The notes below the pieces were generated by a model that worked only from the letters and a program-made list of their open reading frames with translations, did not search any database and was not told the origin of the DNA. The position numbers and the translations under genes are program-made. Shown here in pieces: positions 47,401-55,558 of a stretch of 64,000 nt of DNA. Location: assembly GCA_029212925.1 (NCBI GenBank), contig JARGOB010000002.1:1-64000 (forward strand). The letters run 5' to 3'. Source of the stretch: Coxiellaceae bacterium (GTDB lineage: Bacteria > Pseudomonadota > Gammaproteobacteria > Coxiellales > Coxiellaceae). Positions within the stretch are counted from its first letter, which is position 1. Each line of letters begins with the position of its first letter.

Positions 47401-50400
47401 CTGCTGCTTCTTGATCTAATACAGCATCAATAAAGTTATTTACGCGTATTAATAACTCACGCTCAGCAATGGCAGCATCCCCAATAGGATGGGCTAGAGG
47501 ATATTCCAGTAAAACACGACAATTAAATTCAGTAACCAACGGCTTGCTACTATCCGCCAGCATTTGGCATGCCTCTTCAACCGCCTGCGCTGCTTGATCA
47601 CTAGGATTCGCTTGGTAAGCAGCAACAGCTTGTGATAGCGGCTGCATCTTAGGATTCAAATGCTCCTCATCCATTGGCTCGCCTAACAAATAACTCTGGA
47701 ATGCCGCAACATTTACGCCTTGCATCCACTGGTTTAATACTTTCATTCCTTGAGGTGTCGATCGTAGCACTGCTAAATCGATACCCGGCACATCCGCTAA
47801 CCCTTGAAGACAATCAGCGAGATCATCATCATCGATCAATGCACGCCAATTAAAATCACTGACAGGATTTACATGCTCACAGAACTCAAGATAAAAACCA
47901 AAACGCTGCGTTACTTCAAATGCGTTTAATTCAAAATCGATTGCACAGTCTATTAAGTCTGTTCTAGCAGCCACTTTACGGCCCCTTTCCGCGAGGGGAT
48001 CAACATGAGCATCAGGTAACAGTGTCTGCAAACTTATCCCTGCTCGACTTGCCAACTGAGACAATTTAGCCCTCAATGCTACTACTTGCTGTGGTTGAGG
48101 GGGTTGCGACACTGCTGCCTCTATGCTTTGAGTAAATAACGCATCATTGACCGCCTGTGAATTTTGTTGAGCTAAACCTGCACTCGGCCCAACAATAACC
48201 GTTGCTAACGTTGGATGAATAGTGTGACGCGCTTCTTCAACTGACGGATCCAGCAATTGCTCTTGAGCAACATCTACAGCAATACCATTCATCGCCATAA
48301 ACGGTGCAGCTAATTGCATTAATTGGTGCATGCCATTATTTTCAAACCGTGTTGGAGCTAAACCAACACGGTCAAAAGCATCATCATCTACTTGCGTTAA
48401 ATCAAGCCCCATTGCGGTAGCAAAATCAGCTAATAATTGACGGTGTTGTAAACTTTCAGGTGTATTCTCAACAAAACCTTGTGGTAAAGAGCCATTCAAA
48501 GCACCGGCAATTACATCACTGAATGACTCAAGTCTTGCTCTATTATCTTGCCTTAACTGCTCACGACCACCTGCCCTAGCAGGCACATCAGCTACTAAAA
48601 CCGGATCTGCAGCTGCCTGAGGCAACTCTGGAGCAAGGTGCTGCACAGCAGCTACAAACTGCGCATGTCCCCAATCAACTTTATCGCTTGCGATTTGAGG
48701 TGAGCCCACATCGTGTAATTGTTGCTTCCAGTTTAATCTCGCCGTACGCCATTCACGAGCCGCAACAGGGCGCTTATTCCAAGCATGTATTCGTGGCGGT
48801 TGTTGCTCCAGCGTTGGAGCCTTAACCATTTCAGATAGGATATTTTTGACACCTGGTAGCGCTGCTAACACAGCATCTTTATCTGCAGCTGTAACAGCAG
48901 CCGACCAATTCAACGCACGTAGATCTACGCCATTAGCATTCGCGCAAGCTACAAACCGCGCCTTAAATAAGACCGGGCTTTCACCAGGACGTTTTAATAC
49001 ATCAATAACACTAATAAAATCTGAAGCTGGAGCAGCGGCTGCAACAAATACACGATTACGTGCGGCAGCAGCTTGTTGTGTTTGTTGTTGGAAGCTGGTG
49101 CTCGCTCGTTTAAAGGCAGCGAAACTACTATCCACCGCATTAAGCAAGCGTTGTTGCTCGGCAACATCGCCACCGGCATAAGCCGTAGATTCACGCACTG
49201 CACATTGATAATCATGCAAAGCCACGCCTAGCGCTTGATATTTCTGCTGTATTTGCTGACGCTGTACATAGGGTGTGCCGGGCGCATGGCCAATACTGTG
49301 TAATTTTTTATGTGCACTAACAAAGTGCGACAATAAAACCGGACTCTGCGGGTCGGAGCGCAATGCGGCTAAATCTACGCCAAGGCCATTAAATACGGGC
49401 AACCAACTTGCATCTATAGCCGCTGGACTTACATCAAGCGCTATTGGCCAAAATTCACGATGGTTATTATATTCAGTGCGATTACGCTCAGTTACTAAAG
49501 CAAGCTTACCTTGCACTGTTGCTTGTTCCGCTAAATCTTCTTGTGTAATAACCGGCGACAAAGTCATTTTGGCCGCATAACGCAAAGCATGCTTAACAGA
49601 CTCTGGCAAAGCATCTAAATTTTCAACCTTGGATAAATCAACGCCTGCATCTGCGCAGGCTTGTGCCAATGCTTTACCAAGCTTTTGCTTGGTTCTAACG
49701 GCTGCAGCTGCATCATCGCCTCGCCCAACCAATCCGCGAAGAGCACGCCATGTCGCACCATACCAGCTCCTAGCACTTAGCATGCTTTGCCCATCAGCGC
49801 TTAGCATTTTTCGCTTATTATTAACCAACAGAGAAGCTTTTTGTGTTGACACTTGAGGTGATGCCACCAGCAAATCAGTGATTGCTGGATCTATACCTGC
49901 CACGGCTGCTCGTAATTGCCTCACGGCTTCCTGCGAGAAAGGCGCCACAGATGGCATCACTTTATTTTTTAAGTCAGCAAGACGTGTCATCAAGACCGGG
50001 AGTTCTGCAGGTGTTAATCCGCTAATATCACAACCACTCACTGTTAATAAGCTATTGAAATCCTTAATATCGCCAGCATACCAGCGACTCACGCGATATA
50101 AACTTTGGTTATACGCCTCTAATTTAGCTAAATTTCCCTCGCTAAGCGCACTCAAATCCGTGTCATCATCCGCCCAACTAATACTCGCTAATCCGCGCTC
50201 ACTTAAACTCGCTTTGATTATTGCTTCCGCAGTAATAGGTAGCGGCTCAACTACAGAGCCTAACGACGTAGCTGTTACCGCTTGTACTGCAGCTAATTCC
50301 GCTTGACGCTGACTGGTAATAGCAGCAGAACGCTCAGTACCTTTATTCATTACCGCATGTAACATGGCGACTGCATGGTCACCACAAAAAGTTTCATCTC

Positions 50401-53400
50401 TGCGTTGCGGTGTAAAGCCATCAAAACCATCAACCGGTTGAGAGTAGTTGACCACAGCCACGTCGTCAATCGCTGGCGCAAAAGATACAGGATCTACATG
50501 ACGCAAATCATACTGCAACTGTTGGGCACGACGTTGAAATAGTTTACTCGTCGTATGCGGACTTTCCGCTGGATCAAATTCAGCATCATCCGCTCTAGGA
50601 TCTATCACTGTAACAGTACGCTCAGCATGATTCACTGCCACTGAAACGTAATGACCTTCAGTAGACACTGAATTGCTACGCAACAACACGCTAAAGAATT
50701 GTTGGCCCTGTGATGGATTAGCACTGTGTAAATAACGGCGAATATCGCTTGTTAATTGAGTAAAGCCAGCATCAACACCACCGTGCTCACCACAATCAAA
50801 ATTAACCACTTTGGTTTTATCTTTAGATGCTGTCTGCTTGGCATTATGTTCAACTGCCATTCTCGTTAGGTGCATGCTTAATACATGCTGAGGTAATGCA
50901 GTATAGAGCGCTTGACTAGGTGAAGTAATGCTACCACCTCGTGCTGCGTACAGTTCTTCTAGACTACCAAATGAACCATGATCTGGATTTCGCTCATCAG
51001 TAAACCTACCATCGTCTGCTTTTCTATATTCACCTGCTAAATATAACTCCTCAAAGCTGGCAAACGTTTCGCCTTGTTCGTTTTTAAACTCAGCATCATC
51101 TTTAATGTCAATCTGCAGTTGTTGGCCTATTGTGCGCACCAAGTGGCTATAGTATTTACCAACATCACCAGGTTTCAGCAAAGATTTTTTAATCGCTAAA
51201 GCTCGTTGCTTAGATACATTATCCCGACCATAAGCTGCGGCAAAACAAGCATCAATTTCAGCTTCGCTCATCACTGCTGAGCCTACACTACTATTGACGC
51301 CGTTCGACATCAAACGATCAAAACCATCATCACCTAATAGTTCACGTAACTTTGTTTCAAAACGACCATAATCTGCATCAACCTCACGATCCGCCGCTTT
51401 AAACACCATGGCATATGCCATTTTTAAATTTTGCTGCAGGTTAACAGCTCTTCGTGTTGCACTACGGCGATGACGTTGCGAACGCATATCTTCTATCGCT
51501 CTTTCATCAACCGGCAGAATATGCTCGCCTTTAGGCACGCCGCGCTGACAAGCTGCCACATTGAACAATTGTGCTTGCGGTTGGTAACACATGTGATCAA
51601 CAAATTCACCATTAGCTGATTTAATGTCTGCTTGCATAATGTCATCAAAATTTACCTGATCTAAGCCCACCGCATCTGATGATTCACCAGCAATAAAAGC
51701 ACTGAGGTAAGCCATGCAACCAGCAGGCTTATCTTCATGCATTTGCATTAATGCTTCACGCTGAGCACTATAACGACTTCCGTTCATAGCTGCAGCTAAT
51801 GCTGCAAAACGATCTAAATGTGTATCAATCAAACCTTGGTGCTTGTGCATCCAGCTGTCGGCTGTAACTCCCATCAACTGATAATGACCATCAGCATCTT
51901 TAGCCGGTAACCTCACCTGCTTGCCTTGCGCCAATAAGAAATATAAATTCGCAATGTTATGCTGAACGAGCGTTGCTTCAAAACTTTGCTTTTCTTCGAG
52001 ATTACTTTCATCAATCCAACTAGGGTAGCTAATACCACTCGGATCAGGCAATTGCGCCACTTGATAACCTAGCGGGCGGGCGTAGGCATCAAAAGCAGCC
52101 TGTGTTAATTTACCATTCGCATCAAACCTGCAATTCGCATCAGCACAATCAATAACCCCAGCCGCATCCAATGGTGGCGACACCAGTCGTTGTTTATCAT
52201 CATCACTAAGGCTTACAATGCGTTTAATCATGCCATATTGATTTCGACGCAATTGCTTTACAATTGACGCTTGATCCGCTTCAGATGGACAACGATCTGG
52301 ATCACAATCTTCAACCCCTTGTTCGTATCGACTTAAGCGCTCCGCCAGATCATAAGCTAATATACCATCATCACCCGCCGCCAAGCCTTCATAGACTGCA
52401 GCTCGTTTTTTACTGGTTACTCCGTAATTACTTAGCTTGTAATAATAACGAGATTGACCGGCGTTCTCTATCGCTTGCTTCAATGCCGCTTTAATGGCTT
52501 TTGCATCATCAGCTTTTTCACCCAGCGGGTCTACAACCAACACATTGGCATCTCTGCCAACCCAATCCAGTGCAATCGTGACATAACGCTGTTCATCACC
52601 GCTACCCAGCTGCACCACCATAAGTATACGACTAATGGCATCACGGCCACCTTTTTTACTTACAGCCGTGCTAATGGCTTGCTCCAAAGCAGCTTGGTCT
52701 AACTCACCGGCATTGATACCACCCTGAACTAAACCGGCTCCTGGTATCCACCTCACGTCAACCTTAACATTAGTCGCAGGACGTTTTTCACCTTGGTAAT
52801 GACGCACATGACTCTTACGCAAAGCAACCGCCATCAAAGCATCAATTTCTGTTGGCACTAACTTTACTTCGGGCAGATCGCTCGGCAGTACCACACCGCC
52901 ATCTACGGCGACCGCACTTAATCGCTTAGCCAAATCACTGGCTGGCCCCACTTGTGCAGGCGTACCGAAATAAACACGGCTTGTATCTGCTGGTGAAGCT
53001 GTTAACTGCCTCACTTCTTCAGCAACATCACTTCTTTCTTCTGTTTGTGCAATATTGTGCGGCCGGCGGTCAGCTGCAAGCACAGGATCTGGTACAGGTA
53101 CTGCACCACTGCGATCACGCCATAAGGGTATCGTTGCTGCCGACGGATTTGACACACCAGAGGCTGGCACTCTTAAGCGTTGCGCTGATAGTACAATCGT
53201 TTCATCCGGCATCAATTGCGCTAATGCCATATTAGCAATACGACACAACAGTTTATGATCTGCACCGGGCTGTTTGCTTCGTTTGGCTGCATACGCCAAC
53301 GCCTGCACACAGTTCACGCTCAGGTCAGGCTTACCATTAGGTTGAGGAATAGTGATACGTTGGTTAGGGTCTCCAATACTCCGAAGAAAATGCACACACT

Positions 53401-54199
53401 GGCTGTGGCTCATGCCATTAAAAATAAGGGAAAATTTCTTGGCACTGTAGTTTGCTACAAATGCCGATAAATCCGCGATTGATACATTCCTCAAACCGCG
53501 CTCATGCGCTTGCACATTCTGCCACAGTTCAGCAGGTGATAATGAACCTGCTGTAGGCGTGGGAATAATCGGGGCTGACTTAGGCGGCACAATAAAATGT
53601 TGGTACGCTGGCTTAGGCACCGGAGGCACTGCAACTGGATTTGCTGACGGCTGGGCATCTGTGTCTAATTGCGCTTTAAACAATGCATCACAGCCTGCAT
53701 AGAACGCATCACCATTTGGAATATTTGCCGGACAAAAATAAACACTGCCTTTGTAGCGGCGATTTTCACCCGCCCTTATTGTGCCCGGCGGCACAGGTCG
53801 CGCCGTAACTGGCGCCAGACTAACCAGCGTTTGATATAGCCCTTTTAACGCTGCAATTTCACGGTCTACACTTCCACCCTTGGCCTTACGCTCGCAGCAC
53901 TCCGCAAATTTATGCAGCATGGCACGGCTGAATGCGGTATAAAACTGCCGAAAATATTCAACTGGTTCATTATGTTTTGCCGCAACAAAAGCGGCTATAT
54001 CTTGGCCTGCTCCATGCTGCGGTGCAATCAATTTATTAAACAGTGGAACGATAGCGGTAATCGCATCCGTTTGTGCCGGATCACTTAAGCGATCCACGTG
54101 TGGAATAGCAGGTTGGTCAACGTTACGACGCGGCGACTTATCCAACAAGTGGAAACCATCACGTACCAGTTCAATTGCTATGGGTGACATTGGCCTCAT
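44456..54199 (-). CDS. giant protein with two Ulp/C48-protease-like domains
   Basis: 3247 residues, no signal peptide or membrane segment, Ala/Gln/Asp-rich. Two related folds lie in the first 1300 residues. Domain 2 (about 1100-1290) has the CE-clan order H1183 (GHYVSVAV), D1200 (VTVIDP), a Gln-containing segment (about 1265) and C1272-G (ETFCGDHAVAML). Domain 1 (about 450-625) has the same strands (RYVTIALDW, NVLVVDP), but Arg538 replaces His and D-D-G (610-612) replaces the Cys-Gly, so it looks inactive. From 1380 on, a motif G-[VLI]-D-[LI]-x-x-[LV] recurs (1389, 1519, 1607, 1757, 1931 and later), suggesting degenerate repeats. The tail (3190-3247) is Gln/Pro/Ala-rich. The start is ATG 54199 or ATG 54190. 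A PmrA-like promoter supports a secreted effector (inference). Confidence 0.75.
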   Translation of the reverse strand: MRPMSPIAIELVRDGFHLLDKSPRRNVDQPAIPHVDRLSDPAQTDAITAIVPLFNKLIAPQHGAGQDIAAFVAAKHNEPVEYFRQFYTAFSRAMLHKFAECCERKAKGGSVDREIAALKGLYQTLVSLAPVTARPVPPGTIRAGENRRYKGSVYFCPANIPNGDAFYAGCDALFKAQLDTDAQPSANPVAVPPVPKPAYQHFIVPPKSAPIIPTPTAGSLSPAELWQNVQAHERGLRNVSIADLSAFVANYSAKKFSLIFNGMSHSQCVHFLRSIGDPNQRITIPQPNGKPDLSVNCVQALAYAAKRSKQPGADHKLLCRIANMALAQLMPDETIVLSAQRLRVPASGVSNPSAATIPLWRDRSGAVPVPDPVLAADRRPHNIAQTEERSDVAEEVRQLTASPADTSRVYFGTPAQVGPASDLAKRLSAVAVDGGVVLPSDLPEVKLVPTEIDALMAVALRKSHVRHYQGEKRPATNVKVDVRWIPGAGLVQGGINAGELDQAALEQAISTAVSKKGGRDAISRILMVVQLGSGDEQRYVTIALDWVGRDANVLVVDPLGEKADDAKAIKAALKQAIENAGQSRYYYKLSNYGVTSKKRAAVYEGLAAGDDGILAYDLAERLSRYEQGVEDCDPDRCPSEADQASIVKQLRRNQYGMIKRIVSLSDDDKQRLVSPPLDAAGVIDCADANCRFDANGKLTQAAFDAYARPLGYQVAQLPDPSGISYPSWIDESNLEEKQSFEATLVQHNIANLYFLLAQGKQVRLPAKDADGHYQLMGVTADSWMHKHQGLIDTHLDRFAALAAAMNGSRYSAQREALMQMHEDKPAGCMAYLSAFIAGESSDAVGLDQVNFDDIMQADIKSANGEFVDHMCYQPQAQLFNVAACQRGVPKGEHILPVDERAIEDMRSQRHRRSATRRAVNLQQNLKMAYAMVFKAADREVDADYGRFETKLRELLGDDGFDRLMSNGVNSSVGSAVMSEAEIDACFAAAYGRDNVSKQRALAIKKSLLKPGDVGKYYSHLVRTIGQQLQIDIKDDAEFKNEQGETFASFEELYLAGEYRKADDGRFTDERNPDHGSFGSLEELYAARGGSITSPSQALYTALPQHVLSMHLTRMAVEHNAKQTASKDKTKVVNFDCGEHGGVDAGFTQLTSDIRRYLHSANPSQGQQFFSVLLRSNSVSTEGHYVSVAVNHAERTVTVIDPRADDAEFDPAESPHTTSKLFQRRAQQLQYDLRHVDPVSFAPAIDDVAVVNYSQPVDGFDGFTPQRRDETFCGDHAVAMLHAVMNKGTERSAAITSQRQAELAAVQAVTATSLGSVVEPLPITAEAIIKASLSERGLASISWADDDTDLSALSEGNLAKLEAYNQSLYRVSRWYAGDIKDFNSLLTVSGCDISGLTPAELPVLMTRLADLKNKVMPSVAPFSQEAVRQLRAAVAGIDPAITDLLVASPQVSTQKASLLVNNKRKMLSADGQSMLSARSWYGATWRALRGLVGRGDDAAAAVRTKQKLGKALAQACADAGVDLSKVENLDALPESVKHALRYAAKMTLSPVITQEDLAEQATVQGKLALVTERNRTEYNNHREFWPIALDVSPAAIDASWLPVFNGLGVDLAALRSDPQSPVLLSHFVSAHKKLHSIGHAPGTPYVQRQQIQQKYQALGVALHDYQCAVRESTAYAGGDVAEQQRLLNAVDSSFAAFKRASTSFQQQTQQAAAARNRVFVAAAAPASDFISVIDVLKRPGESPVLFKARFVACANANGVDLRALNWSAAVTAADKDAVLAALPGVKNILSEMVKAPTLEQQPPRIHAWNKRPVAAREWRTARLNWKQQLHDVGSPQIASDKVDWGHAQFVAAVQHLAPELPQAAADPVLVADVPARAGGREQLRQDNRARLESFSDVIAGALNGSLPQGFVENTPESLQHRQLLADFATAMGLDLTQVDDDAFDRVGLAPTRFENNGMHQLMQLAAPFMAMNGIAVDVAQEQLLDPSVEEARHTIHPTLATVIVGPSAGLAQQNSQAVNDALFTQSIEAAVSQPPQPQQVVALRAKLSQLASRAGISLQTLLPDAHVDPLAERGRKVAARTDLIDCAIDFELNAFEVTQRFGFYLEFCEHVNPVSDFNWRALIDDDDLADCLQGLADVPGIDLAVLRSTPQGMKVLNQWMQGVNVAAFQSYLLGEPMDEEHLNPKMQPLSQAVAAYQANPSDQAAQAVEEACQMLADSSKPLVTEFNCRVLLEYPLAHPIGDAAIAERELLIRVNNFIDAVLDQEAAESGLSRDAGGEDRRRLRTQLAAFLNAHTRPLPALDCWSEGNAAAIQPHLGDANNAPLCDMILSARDYYNATQPAETLDDTTVAQYQQRSQVIVRQAGITAGQEEIAFKPIPDPHLVKDIAVRPTFVATTTAGSEVSNAEHLAHASGMPEAATNADIWWQMLSKPGNDVCVGFQLAEADREDYLERVQNFCGADINLNALAYMGSPSAGSSRDEFQIVVQQMLRIVVQQKHGIYPVQSQAQLATYKQALAAYINAPDDDKRFPAYVVLHTAYRALTESVPAPTAAAPRHPRLQAYLQQQVAKHIMQHKALDTLLSQQYPGMEPEQLDLLRMQVLQYMQQFGITRFDFPTAETLSAAADAASPSYAEANDVVGQWQGIVGQAIAYDATLIAGRRLGVAHDDAAWNAFVATPLPVPAGAPGSSTEIKSVIPIPDASLARMLAAPGEAMTPADQIDQRLTRMFAQDLLAPYAPPALAADIQPHVLLARLDGQGAHGADHAAARASIIRAVMLTQMARHVGVTLNDAAQEHITTVLRAACDQLDAGGAIDISANSDALLAAYVTAADANPELKLLLVPAPEQTTAAERLAQLRTQQAGRPADVYDGIDPRPGTEAYRHQLLQQMRHDAADAAGGLDATQQVPDEDIADAEDLDALRRRTDADHALSEEHSLRQQVIDKYRMSLRFLDDNGELTADLKAMFVDNLVGGSESREGYEHYPEDHKDKNIFWNETLPTGFRLNVDRCTVNTLYFEPPVHSTQSGLSVMRSVGTDGGVTFKLAELGTGGANNTAKARIYAAMLAREFYRKDNDGKMHAVGIDIKAFKAKDIFGDNCGLSEPAAQKILQDALEAFHIANEDMVVGKGKLHFAEDPSKKPKPKPGESKESKTDNAAAVTQAVGWANGLTDAQLQAQRLNPAMKPQLVQQLQANPPFCAQLMAKPEAERLPFLVQTLQQAQQQQAAANGGAQPPAGGRAAPPPPDGAAAAGPTP

Positions 54200-54244
54200 T
54201 CGACTTCGCTAACCTTTTTGTTCGTACACTATTATATGTCCACT

Positions 54245-54277
54245 ATTTTACCGCAGTAAGCTTAAGTCGATATTAAC
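54245..54277 (-). promoter_or_regulatory. PmrA-box-like promoter of the giant gene
   Basis: Minus strand: GTTAATATC (TTAAT from 54276) and CTTAAGCTT (TTAAG from 54265) with an 11-bp period, -10 TAAAAT at 54250-54245. It starts about 46 nt before the ATG. It lies back to back with a second such box at 54433 serving the divergent gene. Confidence 0.7.
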
Positions 54278-54432
54278 ACCATGAAAAGTCGTTAAATTCC
54301 CCACAAAACTCACCATTTTCTGACACCTTGCGATCCTTGCAGGTCTTTACTATCAGACGTTATACCATATCAACGGTAAATTAAAGAATTCTTAAGCGTT
54401 TACCACAGTCCAACACTGATCGTGACACGATG

Positions 54433-54464
54433 TTAAGATTTCATTAAGATGATTCCAGTAACAT
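54433..54464 (+). promoter_or_regulatory. PmrA-box-like promoter of the 360-residue gene
   Basis: TTAAGAT at 54433 and TTAAGAT at 54444 are exact 7-bp direct repeats, 11 bp apart; -10 TAACAT at 54459-54464. Because the -10 overlaps the most upstream possible ATG (54463), translation must start at 54499 if this promoter is used. The rest of the 54200-54498 gap contains a GGTAAA/TTTACC palindrome around GAATTC (about 54375-54404), of unknown role. Confidence 0.65.
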
Positions 54465-54498
54465 GATTACCACAGTGGTGCGAGCTAAGAGAGGCAGC

Positions 54499-55545
54499 AT
54501 GAACAAAGCACAATATGACGAAGATTGGAAAAACTTGCATCAATTCAACCATGCAAGACAGATCAATTGGGTAGAGCATTTAAACGACTTTTATGCAGCC
54601 GAAATTCAACGTGAACAAGACTTAGTGCTTGCCATGTACGCTAAGGATAACGCTAAAGACCGTAAACAGCGTCAACATGCAGCACAACAGCCGATTAAAA
54701 CTGTTAAAAATCCGATAAAAACAACTCATATCACAGCATTGTCATCAACAGCCGTTAACTATGATCCCATTCAAATCAACACACCGGATAGCGCACTTGA
54801 TCGCGGCTTAAATAAGGCAGCAGATACTTTAGTCAGCTACGCCAAACAAAAATTAGGGAATTCGCCCACACTAGCGCCGCTTGTGCATGCCATCCGACAA
54901 GCATGCAATCGAAATGTATTTTTACGCAATCTCGCAAGCTTGCTACCAAGACCTATATTACAACCTGCGGCTGACGGGCAACAGCACACCCCATTAAAAT
55001 TCAGCATGCCTGTAGCACCACTGCACGCAGAGGCGCCCACCGAATTTGCTGATCATATGCGCACGATACGTGAAGCCGCACCGCAGCATATACAACAACC
55101 GCAACCGGCAGAAACATTACAGCGCCCTGAGCATATGGCTGATGTGATGCATCAAGCCTGTCGTGAAGCAGTAGCACTACATATGTTAAATCTAATAACA
55201 CAACAGTTACGCCGCACACATGATCCTGATAGACGCAGACAGTTAATCAACGACTCCTGTTGCGTGCTTGACCGTCAAGGCTTGCATCTATTTACTAATA
55301 CACTCCTCATCGAACCTGGGGTAAGACAAGAATTACGCTTCGCCCAGCATACTATATACACGCAACAACTGAATTTTAACTTCAACCCAAGACCGCAGGC
55401 GGTGTTTCAAGCGACCCCCATGCCCTACTCATCCGTAGGCTTTGGTGCACTATTTCATAATCCTAAAAACCGTCGATTGGATATGCTCGAGGCACAACCA
55501 GAGCAAAGCTTATGGCGCCAATTGATGACTCCATTTCGCAGATAA
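54499..55545 (+). CDS. unknown protein divergent from the giant gene
   Basis: 348 residues from ATG 54499 (GAGAGG upstream); the frame is open from 54463, but that ATG lies inside the predicted -10 box. Soluble and helical, with His/Gln/Arg-rich stretches and a basic C-terminus (MTPFRR). No recognised domain. The shared divergent region with two PmrA-like boxes suggests co-regulation with the giant gene, perhaps as a helper or a second effector. Confidence 0.6.
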   Translation: MNKAQYDEDWKNLHQFNHARQINWVEHLNDFYAAEIQREQDLVLAMYAKDNAKDRKQRQHAAQQPIKTVKNPIKTTHITALSSTAVNYDPIQINTPDSALDRGLNKAADTLVSYAKQKLGNSPTLAPLVHAIRQACNRNVFLRNLASLLPRPILQPAADGQQHTPLKFSMPVAPLHAEAPTEFADHMRTIREAAPQHIQQPQPAETLQRPEHMADVMHQACREAVALHMLNLITQQLRRTHDPDRRRQLINDSCCVLDRQGLHLFTNTLLIEPGVRQELRFAQHTIYTQQLNFNFNPRPQAVFQATPMPYSSVGFGALFHNPKNRRLDMLEAQPEQSLWRQLMTPFRR

Positions 55546-55558
55546 TTAAACAGAGAAG

